Part shown: one piece after another, positions 23,366 to 33,839 of the stretch
Numbering within the stretch: the first letter of the stretch is position 1
How the letters are laid out: every line of letters starts with the position of its first letter
Source: Rachycentron canadum
Lineage: Eukaryota; Chordata; Actinopteri; Carangiformes; Rachycentridae
Direction of reading: 5' to 3'
DNA length: 64,000 bases
Assembly (NCBI GenBank): GCA_038496675.1
Contig: CM076651.1
Location: 25,870,148-25,934,147, forward strand
Program-made: the position numbers and the translations under genes
The notes under the pieces: model-generated
What the model was told of the DNA's origin: nothing
Databases searched by the model: none
The model's input: the letters and a program-made list of their open reading frames with translations, nothing else

Positions 23366-23483
23366 GTTGCCTTTTGAGGTAAACCACTGTTTAAGTATAA
23401 ACTCTGTCCATCTGTGCTAGACTTACTCACTGGGCTTATAACTACATTTAGTGCGGTGTGTCTCCTGAGAGTAAGAAGGTGTT

Positions 23484-23722
23484 TGATTCCCGGTCCTTCC
23501 TGTGTGCAGTTTGCATGTTCTCCCCGTGTGGGTTCCCTTAATTGGTGACTCTAAAATGCCCGTAGGTGTGAGTGTGAATACTTGTCTGTCTGTGTACGTC
23601 TCTATGTGGCCTCCAATAGACTGGCGACCTGTCCAGGATAAACCCCGCCCTTGCCCCATGTCAGCTGGGAATAAATCTAACCACCCTGATGGAAAAGCAG
23701 TATAGATAATGAACGGATGTTC
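23484..23722 (+). mobile_element. CATC/GATG-ended dispersed repeat, copy 2
   Basis: gcatgttctccccgtgtggg, ttggtgactctaaa, gactggcgacctgtccagga, cagctggga and a degenerate GATG end (atgaacggatg) form the family read in the orientation opposite to copy 1. Confidence 0.65.
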
Positions 23723-24052
23723 AAAGATAAATCTTTGAATTTCCCACATTTCACCGAACATCTTGTGGTTATTGTGGCGAATTTACTCCACAGCTGTGCA
23801 ACACAGACACCACTTTGATATTACATTACCTCGACGTTGTCAATTTATCAGAACATTTATCACTCGCAGGGAATGAAAATCATCAAGGTAACTGATGGGC
23901 TCCGTCATTTCATCGCTCAGTCATCATCAAACAGGAATAATTGGCTCAAATGGCTTTTGCAGATCCGTGGAGATGTTTCCAAAGTGTTTTAAGTGCATCA
24001 GTCAGAGACGTGCTTCTCCTCTTCAGCCTGGTTTTGAAGTCACACCGCCCAC

Positions 24053-24101
24053 CTGTCTCCAATTCATGGTCCACTTTTTAGGGACTCCACCTTCTGTGCT
24101 G
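24053..24101 (-). CDS. Candidate 49-bp micro-exon
   Basis: On the minus strand, a pyrimidine-rich run with a near-consensus branch point (tcctaacat) precedes ggctcag, then 49 bp, then GTGGGC. One frame is open, with one base then 16 codons reading STEGGVPKKWTMNWRQ. Such a short open frame is expected often by chance; the support is the quality of the acceptor. On the plus strand the same place lies in an 80-codon frame (23895-24137). No family recognised. Confidence 0.28.
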
Positions 24102-24160
24102 CTGAGCCAGATGTTAGGAGGAGACACAGAGCAGTGAGGGGTGGGTGTGAACCCACCACT

Positions 24161-24193
<33 letters not shown>

Positions 24194-24220
24194 CACACAC
24201 ACACGCACGCACGCACGCAC
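24161..24220. repeat. (CA)n microsatellite with CACG interruptions
   Basis: About 60 bp of AC units ending in a short (ACGC)n block. Confidence 0.95.
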
Positions 24221-24837
24221 ATTTAACTGGATCTAGGTGTTTCCATGTGTCCACATAACATAATAATATTTTCTCAATAGTAAGATTTTCAACTTCACTG
24301 CCTCAATCTTAATTGTTGCTCCCTGTATAAACCATTCATTATTCATTGGCTAATGTTTTATCAGCAAAGGGGTTTACTCTCCTATATATAAAAAAGTCTT
24401 TCACTCTGCTTGTTGCCCTCAAGATCATTCAAAGGTGCATCAGAACATCAAAATATCCACATCTCTGACTCCTCTCACCATAAGTGGCTGAAATGGATAA
24501 ATCATTCAGTGCTGCATTTGGGTTAGAAGAAGTACTGTACATAAGACAGTAGCTCTTCAAAAGACTCGTTAGAAACTTCAGCAGTTCATTACTTATGAAC
24601 ACTGATGTTTGTAATATATTATTTATTCAGCACATCCATTTCAAATGCAGCGCTGTTTACAGTATTTCTTTACAAGTTGTTCAAAAGTATAGATGTGCTT
24701 CAGGGTAGAAAAAGCATTTCATCATTGCATGCGAGTTTTCCCTCCACAATAAGACGTGATTCACAAAGAGCTTCAGTGAGCTGGTGCTGGAGGAACCTGG
24801 CTCTCTGCATTAGAGCAGAGACAGAGTAGAGACTCAG
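24221..24837. other. Unique AT-rich sequence
   Basis: No feature recognised. Confidence 0.4.
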
Positions 24838-25350
24838 TTTGTCCCCAGATGAGTCCATAGACTGTCAATAAGTGAAGCCAATGGTAAAGAGCCTCAAACC
24901 TTCATTCTCTCTAATGACCATCAGGGGGCGACTCCACTGGTTGTTAAAGAAGTCAGATTGTATTGAAGTCTATGGGAAAATGTCCCTACTTCTCCCTTGA
25001 TTTATTAGCTCAGTAAACGTTTTCCTAATGAGTTTATGGTCTCAGTCTCTAGTTTCAAGTCTTCAATACAACATGATGATAATTTTTTAAATGATGGTCC
25101 ATTTAAAGGAAAATAGACCATAATTAGGGATGAATTAGGGGGCGTGGCTACTGTGTGATTGACAGACCCACCCAATCAGGATAGAGTACAGAGCAGGTCA
25201 GCTCCACCCCTCACTCCTCCTCAGCTCCACCTTCTCCTCCAAATATGGTTTCTACTGGTTTCAGAAAACAAAGATGGACGACAGACAAATTACAGAGTGG
25301 AGGCTTTAAAACAGCAGCTCACAGACGATGGTGACTTCAGGGAGGGTGGA
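24838..25350 (+). mobile_element. Repeat family 2, copy 3
   Basis: Nearly full-length member. tgaagccaatggtaaagagc, ccttcattctctctaatgac, the gggggcgactccactggttg block, gatggtccatttaaag, gggggcgtggctactgtgtg and aacagcagctcacagac are all present. Close to copy 1 in sequence, with the atgatggtccattt section that copy 1 lacks. Confidence 0.8.
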
Positions 25351-25946
25351 CACTTGACGGAGACTGAAGACTATACTGGTCTATACTGTCTCCAGACCAT
25401 CCATGACTCTTTGAACAAGGTTTTCCCACCATCTGAAATCACCTCTCACTTCTTGTGAGGCTCCATTACTTCCCTTATGTTATTTTTGTTAATTATAAGA
25501 GATAAGAAGGGATTGTCATCAAAGCTGTTTACTTACTATTCTAGAGGAAATTTTGAGTTTAGCATCAAACTTCATTCCTTTACTGACAAAGAGCTGAAGG
25601 CTGAAGCCAATGTTACCTTTATCACATCTTTTCTTCTCCTGTAGTTAGTCGCTAACTAGCTAATCCTGACACGTCTACAACCTGCCCTGAAGGCACAGAG
25701 CTGCTCAGGGGGACATTGTGACCTCTTGTATTATAAATTAATTAAACTGAAAATTCTTGACAAGCACACAAATATTTTCTGTGTTCCCTTGATAGTGGAA
25801 ACAAACTGACCTGAACACCAGTGGCCAAACACTGAAGGTCTCACCAGAGCAGAATTGAGATGAATATCAGGATTTAATCACACAGTTTGGACAATATGGA
25901 GTAAAGTGAAGTGGTTCACTGTCACTAAACTGCTTTCTGTCTTTGC
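25351..25946. other. Unique sequence
   Basis: No feature recognised. Confidence 0.4.
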
Positions 25947-26162
25947 AGGTTCTCTCTATGTGGGTTCCCTCCAGGTGCTCTGGCTTCCTCCCAAAGTCCA
26001 AACACATGGACGTTAGGTTAATCGGTGACTCTGAATTACCTGAATGAGTGAGAGCCTATATGGTTGTTGTTGTCGCTACATGTCGGCCATATGATAGACC
26101 AGTGACCAGGGTGTCTCCAGTCCTACTGCACAGATAAGTGGTACAGATAATGGATGGATGTC
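25947..26162 (+). mobile_element. CATC/GATG-ended dispersed repeat, copy 3
   Basis: tatgtgggttccctccaggt, ggttaatcggtgactctgaa, gatagaccagtgaccagggt and the terminal agataatggatggatg identify the family, in the same orientation as copy 2. Confidence 0.65.
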
Positions 26163-26571
26163 GATCTAATCCAGGAAAATAATCAAAATACCCTCTTTCA
26201 TTCTCTATTTGTGGCGACATTTACCATGAAATATGAGCTGACCTGGCACAAGTCAACCCTGCGAAGATGACTGGCTCAAAGACCTGCAAGTTCACGGTGA
26301 CATTTTATTATCACTATCACTATGACTTGCAAACTTGAACAAAAATTGCACCAAAAATGACCAAATTAAGACAGAAATGGTGCCTTTCTAAAAAAAAAAA
26401 AAAAATCACGATGCAATTATATGACTATACTTGTTGTCAAAGAGGGCTCAGGTCACAGTATGTGATGGTGAACACACATGAATTGTGCGGAAAAGTTCAC
26501 CTCTTTCTCAGTGTCCCTCCTTCTCTCACACTCCTCCACCAACTTTCCTTCTTTTCCTTGTTTGCTCTCAG
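26163..26571. other. Intron-like unique sequence
   Basis: Contains a poly(A) run at about 26391-26405 and a pyrimidine-rich stretch 26505-26570 that leads into the exon candidate at 26572. Confidence 0.4.
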
Positions 26572-26706
26572 TTGCCCAGCAGCAAAGTGACTCTCTGGCA
26601 TCCTCGGCGTACTCAAGGGTCAGCGTGATGTGGCTCGCTGTAGCCATGAAGATGTTCAAAAAGCAGAACATCCTCTCTTGCCTACCGCGGTGCAGCTGCT
26701 GGAACA
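26572..26706 (+). CDS. Candidate 135-bp internal exon
   Basis: A strong acceptor (ctttccttcttttccttg... then tttgctctcag) precedes the segment and GTGAGTGAG follows at 26707. Only one frame is open: two bases, 44 codons, one base. It includes SSAYSRVSVMWLAVAMKMFK and ends in a Cys-rich CLPRCSCWN. By my count 34 of 44 third positions are G or C in an AT-rich region, the best codon-like signature among the candidates. No known family is recognised. The opposite strand is also open here, and homeobox-like TAATTG/TAATTA sites just downstream (26745-26765) leave open that it is a conserved regulatory element. Confidence 0.45.
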
Positions 26707-27076
26707 GTGAGTGAGGCAGAGCTGGCGGTGGATACAGTTGCATTGTAATTGCCTCTAATTACCTCGTCTAAAAACAGACACATATCACACATCCGCACAC
26801 AGGCAGATAGATTCGTACTCCACAGCATGTAATCATGCTGCAAACATCATAATAGGTTTTTGGTATGAAAACGCCATAATGATAGAGTCCTAACAATTTT
26901 TTTTTCCTCCCCATACTCTTGTCCTGATGCCCCTCACCGCCGCCAACCCCCCCAGCACTTAACGCTATTGTAAGACCTGAGAGACTTGTTTTGAGTGACA
27001 TGATTTCATATTGAGGTGGGTATGATGTAAAATGATTCTCACACAGGGAGTCTCACTCTCTATGTGAGCCTCACTC

Positions 27077-27079
<3 letters not shown>
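26707..27079. other. Unique sequence
   Basis: Contains attgtaattgcctctaatta near 26745, a pair of homeodomain-type cores. Otherwise featureless. Confidence 0.4.
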
Positions 27080-27122
<43 letters not shown>

Positions 27123-27128
27123 TGTGTG
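27080..27128. repeat. (TG)n microsatellite
   Basis: TG tract with one interruption near its right end. Confidence 0.95.
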
Positions 27129-28224
27129 GAGGGGCGGGCGAACAAATCTCCTCACAAGAGTATGGAACAAAAAATAAAAGCACACAAGAGACCCTTGTCT
27201 ATGTGGAACCGTGTTTTTTCTCTCTTCTTATTCCTATTCCTGTCACTCACACAAATGCAAACACACGTAGGCAACACCGCAAGAAAACACACGCTGATGA
27301 AAACTGGGGTAAACACTCACATAGGTGCACGTGCTCACACGCTCACGCACACTCCACCAACAGCTCTGGTAAATCAGCCTATTTGCACATGCTAATACTA
27401 TGATGCCTTTAGCTGCATCAGAACCTCCTCCAGGCTGTGGATCCAACTGCTGGAACTATTGACTTTATTTAACATTAAAACCTGCCACTTGTGCTGTGAC
27501 ATTATGTCAACTACTGTTTCATAAATGCATAATAAATTAAAACACAAGGAAAATGATAAGCATGTGTCCAAACAGGTTTACGTATGGAGGTATCTGGATG
27601 TAAATACATGTGCACATGCAAACTAACAACTGACAGAAGACCTTGTGTGTACAAGCTGTCACACACACACACACACACACCTTGCAAGTGGAATCAAACC
27701 AGATTTTTGAAGTCATCTTAACCTGGGGCTGTTGCCCTGGCAACCTTGTCTTTGAGGAAGAAAATTCAAGGATCCAGGAAAAAAAAAAGGGGGAAAATCA
27801 CTTGGAGTAAAATCAATGGAACGTCTATGGTGCAGCATTCAGACAACAGCATAATGCAGGAAACAATTTTCTGTTGTTCGTGTGTAAAATTATTGCTGTG
27901 AATTAAGGAAATAATTGGGATCCTGATGGCTCAGCAGTCCAGAAAATACATAGCTTTTGTTGTTGGGGAATGACTCAGAATGCCAGTTCTATATTTTTTG
28001 TCTTGAAATTGAAAGAATGCGTGCTCCTTCACAGACTGAGAGAAATCTATGAAGTCTGTCAATACACTCACAACTGCAGTGGCTGTCAAGGATAAACAAG
28101 GAGATCTTGATATGTTGCCATTATGATGTGATACATATTGCTAGTTTTTTTCCCTGAAAGCAACATCAAAGTTTCATGTATTTGTATTAAAGTCCCATAA
28201 TATAGAAATTTGCTGCATTTTATC
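27129..28224. other. Unique sequence with short (CA)n
   Basis: A pure (CA)n of about ten units lies at 27660-27680 and an X-box-like site at 27731-27744. No exon supported. Confidence 0.45.
27731..27744. promoter_or_regulatory. RFX X-box-like site
   Basis: GTTGCCCTGGCAAC is a perfect inverted repeat of GTTGCC around CT, matching the symmetric RFX-family site. Function is inferred. Confidence 0.4.
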
Positions 28225-28590
28225 AGGACCTTTAACTTCTACCTTTAGACCGTATGGACCTTTAACTTCTACCTTTAGACTGTATGGACCTTTAACTTCT
28301 ACCTTTAGACCGTATGGACCTTTAACATCTACCTTTAGACCGTATGGACCTTTAACTTCTACCTTTAGACTGTATGGACCTTTAACATCTACCTTTAGAC
28401 TGTATGGACCTTAACAATCTACCTTTAGACTGTATGGACCTTTAACATCTACCTTTAGACCGTATGGACCTTTAACATCTACCTTTAGACCGTATGGACC
28501 TTTAACATCTACCTTTAGACTGTATGGACCTTTAACGTCTGCCTTTAGACTGTATGGACCTTTAACGTCTGCCTTTAGACTGTATGGACT
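28225..28590. repeat. 30-bp minisatellite, 12 tandem units
   Basis: Twelve units start at 28231 and every 30 bp to 28561. Each reads like tttaacttctacctttagac followed by ygtatggacc. Units vary at a few positions: cttct on the left, catct in the middle, and cgtct with gcc in the last two. One unit (28411) carries a rearranged ttaacaatct but keeps the 30-bp length. Because 30 is a multiple of three, the minus strand reads as a 10-residue repeat (KGPYSLKADV-like) until the variant unit introduces a stop. Confidence 0.97.
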
Positions 28591-29188
28591 ATTCAATATT
28601 TTGCCAGTTCCTCTTTTTCTTGTGCCACACATTTGATGCATGTGCAGTCATTACTGCAATGTGTCGTCACATTTTTTACACAATCATAAAGGTCAGATTT
28701 TAAATACTTGATGGCAGTGCAATAAGGCTGTTTTTATTTTATGCCATTATTACACAATTTCAGAAATCCTGTAATTAATGAATGTTTAATTACACAGAAG
28801 GCAGACAAATATAATTAAAGCTAAAAACCAGGATCTTCAGTTTACTGCTCATTAAAGAAGGAGCAGGAGTCACTTTGTTGACATTTCAGACTGAAAAATT
28901 GACTGAATCATTATAAAACCATAAATCCAGGTACACAGCTGTTCAGTCAGTTGTTGTTGTTCTGAAGTTAGAACAAAAAGTTCAGACCAAAATACAGAGC
29001 AAAACAGAACTAAAATTAATGAAAATGAATGAAAATAAATAACTGAATTTAATTCATATATGGTGTTTGATACAGAACAGAAGCACGATCAAATGCATGA
29101 TGAGTGTCATTCCACAGCCTGAAGTCTTTAGTTGGAAACTGAATATTGTCTATAATATTCTTTAAACATACATCTAGATTTGTAGAGA
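28591..29188. other. Unique AT-rich sequence
   Basis: 28725-28815 has palindromic AT motifs (taattaatgaatgtttaatt) and is repeat-free, a possible conserved non-coding element. Confidence 0.35.
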
Positions 29189-29702
29189 CAAAGTCAGTGG
29201 ATCAATCCTGTATTTTTCTGATCTCAGAGTGAGGAGAAGTTGCTCTGAGTTTATTGTAGTGACAGAATAAAGACAGAGAGACATGGACAATAAGATATTT
29301 AGAGCATTAGAGGCTTTGGAGCTGATTTTTCATCATTACTGCTCCAAAGAATGAGCAGAACTCAGATCAGATAAAGAGAGAAACTTCAAATCAGCTCTAG
29401 AACAACACAAACACATGTGTGGAACTTTGTGTGTTGAAGTTTTCTTTGGTTATTCTGGTTTACAGTGTTTTTATCTAGAAAATAAGGAGAAATTCACTGT
29501 GTTTTGAGTTTCCTCTTGTTTTCTGAGCTACTATCCCGAACAGAGTCTTTACTGAGTCACATACATAATTAACTGAGGTTGAGCTGAGTCTGAAGATGAG
29601 GAGACTTGGAGACATTTTTAAAAATGTCAACTTTATTAGGAAAAACACAAAGGGATGAAAAAAAAAAAGAAAAAGCATTAATGTGGCTCTAAAGGGGCTA
29701 AA
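29189..29702 (+). mobile_element. Repeat family 1, copy C (5' truncated)
   Basis: Begins abruptly at caaagtcagtgg, the equivalent of copy B position 22871, and is nearly identical to B for several hundred bases. It ends with aaaaagcattaatgtggctc, shared with copy A. The truncated left end with intact right end suggests insertion by reverse transcription, or a deletion. Confidence 0.8.
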
Positions 29703-29747
29703 CTCTATAATTCACAAAAGTCATGGGTGTAAATGGTCAACATTGTT

Positions 29748-29779
29748 CCTGATAGTAGCTGTTCACAGCTACTATCAGG
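29748..29779. repeat. Perfect 14-bp hairpin with 4-nt loop
   Basis: CCTGATAGTAGCTG, loop TTCA, then CAGCTACTATCAGG. The arms are exact complements. It lies 45 bp beyond repeat copy C. Confidence 0.95.
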
Positions 29780-31039
29780 TCAGAGCTTTAGATTTCAGTA
29801 TTGTGGTGCACTGTTTGTGAAGACAGTTTTTAAGATAAGACAGCTCACAAGGTTACTGTGAGTTTATTGCTGATTGGTCATGTCTATCAATGGTGCTTTG
29901 GTGAGCGCTGTAACATTGTAAGCTGAGCTGTGCGTCCATCCACCTGACATGAAGTTACAACAAAATAATAATGAATAATGAATAATACCAGTAAACCAAG
30001 GTGACGTATGAGGTGTGGACATCAGTTCAATCAGTGGTGTGTGTGTATGTCTCTGAGTGTTGTGTATGTGTGTGAGGAGATGTTGGCTCTTTCAAGAAGC
30101 TGAGAGAGAGAGAGAGAGAGAGAGAGACACAGCATGAAGGGACTCGGCCTCTTATAGGAAGGAAACACTGAAGCAGGACTCTGTCCTCTAGGAGCCTGCT
30201 GCACAGAGGAAAACAAGAAGAAACAATATGAAAACAAAAACCTATAGACGAGCCAGGGGCTGTCACAATATTCACTCCCCTTATCGCTCAGTGTGGATCT
30301 CCACCACCTCCTGACGTTGGAGACGTCGTGTGATGGCGTGTGCATCACGGCTGAGGTTTGCTCATCTACTGTGGAAAACATTGCTGCTGCTGCCAGCTCT
30401 GTCTTTTTACATAGACTTAACAGGATACCTGGATATTCAATTGCTCTTCATTTTAAATGAATTTTGGATTTATTTTTGACAGAAAATGTCTCTGAAATGT
30501 CTCTGTGTCTCCACATGCAGTTGCTAAAATGGTTAAAATATATATTTTTTTTAATGTCTGTCACAAATCAGAATCAACCTAAACATAGAAACTGTAGTGG
30601 GAAGTGTCAGTTTTGTCTAATATTGCTGGTACGATGTCTTTTTTCTGTGTATTTTAGCTGCTAGCTGTGCTAATCACACATAAATTAGGTGAGACGAGTC
30701 TCTAGATCATGAGATACAGTGTGTCTCATGCAGGCAGCGTGTCATTTATCATCTGTTAACACAAGCAGCAAAATGAAAACCAAGATGTTCTGCAGCTGCT
30801 GCGCACATGTGACGCATCCAGTGTGTTTCTGGCCTACTACTCAGAGCGGCCGGGTGTGATAGCAGATCCTACGGCTCCAGACACAGCTGTCCCGCATATA
30901 GCGCTCCTTTATGCTATGCTATGAAGACCAGTGAAAACTGGGAATCTTGAATGGGTAACAGCAACTGTCTCTGTTTCTCAGGGCCTACACCTGAACTAGA
31001 GTAAATCGGGTTCACTTATTAACAGACCAATAGGATTGC
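29780..31039. other. Unique sequence with (GA)n
   Basis: A (GA)n tract lies at 30102-30127. 30000-30070 is TG-rich. No exon or transposon recognised. Confidence 0.45.
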
Positions 31040-31300
31040 TGCACATCCCTCTATGAGATATGACTAAATGGGCTTTAGGTTATTCTGACAGCAGGGGCTC
31101 TTCTGCTCAGATCTGAGGTGACATTGTGCTCATCACCTTGTATCGATGATTCCTCTGTTCTCCTCGACAGAGCTTCAGTACCCATCCTCAGCATAAGACA
31201 CCCTGGGCTCCAGCGCGCTCTCTTCTCGGTTGCCTCAACCATGACCGGCAAAATGTCTGGAACATCTAAGTTTAAGAGCAGAGTCGGGGTCTGGAAAACT
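31040..31300 (-). repeat. Two-copy dispersed repeat, copy 2 (inverted partner of 2.4 kb)
   Basis: Its reverse complement aligns with 2364-2615. The minus frame 31075-31374 (100 codons) shares SRRTEES, GDEHN and TEK blocks in the same register as the plus frame at 2364, with many replacement differences between them. No protein family recognised. Confidence 0.65.
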
Positions 31301-31786
31301 ACCACACTGCTGAAAGGCACCTTTGAGCTCCAGGGAAATGCAGCGTTGGGTGATATTTTCTGTGGCTTTGTCATTTGTCAAGATTTGACGACTTTGACAT
31401 TGCACCCAATGATTGATCCACTGATGATATCAAACCCGTTCATTAGTGCAGCTTTAAGGTTTGATATGATTTGGACATTGAACAGTAAAGTGTTTACGCA
31501 ACAGTGTCAGCATATTAATTCTTATCATCTGATAATTTCTCATTCCACCTGTTTCCCTTGTCATTGTTAGAGAACATCTAGATACAGTGCTTTGATGGAG
31601 AGTTAAATAGAGTAATAATAATAATAGCGCTGTGAAGGATGAGAGGAATCTAGAGATAGGGGAAAAAAGAGAGAGAAGGATGCTGTGGGAGTTACCTGCC
31701 TGTGCCTTGTTCTGATGGATGGCCTTGCCTCCAGCCCTACCACTTTTAATGCTCTGCTTTAAAGAGCTGATGTCTTGCATGAACAC

Positions 31787-31788
<2 letters not shown>
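31301..31788. other. Unique sequence
   Basis: No feature recognised; includes a short ataataata stretch near 31613. Confidence 0.4.
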
Positions 31789-31830
<42 letters not shown>

Positions 31831-31848
31831 TCTCTCTCTCTCTCTCCC
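31789..31848. repeat. (CT)n microsatellite, about 60 bp
   Basis: CT tract with two CCC interruptions, followed by CA-rich low complexity to about 31888. Long 'SLSLSL'/'ERERER' frames here are artefacts. Confidence 0.95.
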
Positions 31849-31888
31849 TAACGCACGCACACACACATACACACACTGACACACACAC

Positions 31889-32614
31889 TTTGAGTTGTTT
31901 GAACTACTTCTTTTGTATCTTCTGATGTGTTTGTGTCCCCTGCACACACTCTTGCAGAAAGCCAACTCAGCTCTTTTCCAATTCTCTCTCTACACACACA
32001 GTCAGCTTGTCTTCTATATTGTACCTGTACTCTTCTTTAATATCATGACATTCAGAGGTAACATGACAGCCTCGCCAAAGCAGAGTGCCTGTACCTCAAT
32101 ATTCATTGTCCCAGGAGCTGCACACAAGGCGGCACTGAGCCCTCTCACTGTAAAAGCAGCCTTTTTGCATCACTACTAAGCCCAGAATTATTGTCTGTGC
32201 TGCTTTTGGGTGACTACATTTCTCTTTTGACAGCGTTGTGCCGGTAGCTGGTACTAAAGCTGCCACAGAGTCCCAACTCAGTGTTAGAAATGCAGGCGTT
32301 TTTGGCACAGCTGCTCCCATAGGTAATGTAAACCTTAACCATGGTACACTACTCACCTGAAAAAAGAGAAAAGAAGAAGAAAAGAAAAGGGGTGCAAACT
32401 AAAAGAAGTTTCTTTCCACCTCCCCCTCTCCCTCCTGGGAATCTCTGCTCTGCTTCGGCAGGGAAATCCTTAAGTCTATACAACAGATGGCAGAGATTGC
32501 CTTTTCTCAGTTCCCACCCAAACCATGAGCTCAGAGTGTTTATATGTGTGCGTGTCTGTTTACATGTGGGTGAAACAGACACATGGAGGGCAGGAAAAAG
32601 GTGGCATTGCTTAC
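31889..32614. other. Unique sequence
   Basis: 32360-32395 is an A/G-rich low-complexity run. No transposon recognised. The long minus frame described next extends through part of this block. Confidence 0.4.
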
Positions 32615-32854
32615 CATGAGGGACTTTGGCAAGGCATTGTGGGCCACGGCGTGGGGCCCTCCCTCCAGTCTGTCTGTCTAGCGCCCCACCTGCCTTGTCC
32701 GAGAGTCCATCTGCCCATCGAACAGAAGCCCACTCCATCCAGCACCAACGCCTTAACAGCAGATTACACTGATGTAGCACGTTGGAAGCACTATTGTCTG
32801 TTTTACCCAAAGAAACACTGGTTCTGACACACCAATAAAATTCACCACGAATGG
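32615..32854 (-). CDS. Candidate 240-bp internal exon inside the longest open frame
   Basis: The minus strand is open for 205 codons from 32966 to 32349, the longest frame in the window and free of simple repeats in this part. Within it, an acceptor-like cttctgcctgctgctcag ends at 32855 and a strong donor (CATG then GTAAGC) starts at 32614. The enclosed 240 bp is two bases, 79 open codons and one base. It contains FYWCVRTSVSLGKT and is Trp- and Cys-rich (RRWCWMEWASVRWAD). No domain or family is recognised. It may be an exon of an unnamed gene or chance. Confidence 0.33.
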
Positions 32855-33239
32855 CTGAGCAGCAGGCAGAAGTGTGAGATTTGGTCACTGGATGCACCAG
32901 ACTCCATTTCAGGCGCAGTGGGGTCCAAAGGTCTGAGACACCTTTGTCCAAATGGATCGGCATCATTTTATAGTGTTTAAATTTTCAAAGCACACACTGT
33001 AGGTGAATGACAACATTTCTAAAAGTACATTACTGTGGGGAAATTGAGTCTTATTGTGAGTGAGGTGTTTCTACATCAACAAACAATTTTCTGCCAAAGT
33101 AAAATAAATTTAAGTTATTTCACGAGAGGTTTCAGTTCATTTTGTTGTGTTGTGGCCCTCATGTTTTTGTTTTCTTCTCAAACTCACATCACTGGAGTTG
33201 TGCTTCTGTCCAACTGTCAAGTGCCCATCCTATATTCAC
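32855..33239. other. Unique sequence
   Basis: No feature recognised. Confidence 0.35.
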
Positions 33240-33565
33240 TTCTTTCATCTCTGTTAAGGCTCAGGTTATTTGAGGTTCTTATCTATAGTCAGCGTGTTAC
33301 CTGCAGTAGATGCATCAAGCTGGAGTTCTACAGGAAAGGCCTGTTTGGCTGCAAAACAATGCATTGAAACATTCAAAATGCATTCGCTTTTCCGAAAGGC
33401 ATCATTTTAAAAGCCCATTTTTAGAGATGGCCCCGCCCACAGCATGTCATCACTCAGATTCGGTGCCAGTGCTCCTGCTGCTCCTCTAAACAGGCGCAAT
33501 GTAATACGCTGACTATAGAGAAGTCATTCATACAGCCCCACGTTAAACGACCCAAACTATCACTT
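33240..33565. repeat. Dispersed repeat with inverted arms
   Basis: ctatagtcagcgt near 33284 is matched in inverted orientation by acgctgactatag near 33507. The right end reads acccaaactatcactttaaa, a terminal motif frequent in fish repeats. The class is unknown and the borders are approximate. Confidence 0.4.
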
Positions 33566-33839
33566 TAAAGGTTAAGTAAAAAGTTGTCACAGACTTGATG
33601 TCACACCACCATAATGTCGTCAGCAACACGTCCTCCCTTCATGTTCTCAGTCAGCTTGGTGTTAAAGCTGTCAAAAACCGGTCCACCTGTGTTTTGAACA
33701 CTGGATACTGCGCTGTGTCAGCTTGCATCTGGGCAGTTATTATAGCTTTATGTAAAATATTGTTGTTTATCGCCTTATGATTGTTTAAAATTTGGTTTAA
33801 TCTCATTTATAGAACCTTTAAGGTCCTTACTACCACCAG
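33566..33839. other. Unique sequence
   Basis: No feature recognised. Confidence 0.35.

Noticed and set aside
27080..27403. Overlapping 103-107 codon plus frames
   Set aside because: Start in the (TG)n tract and continue through CA-rich sequence; no coding signature.
28225..28590. CRISPR-like regular array
   Set aside because: Units are contiguous with no variable spacers and the context is vertebrate; it is a minisatellite.
31454..31888. 144-codon minus frame rich in Arg-Glu
   Set aside because: The N-terminal half is the (CT)n tract read in reverse; no domain in the rest.
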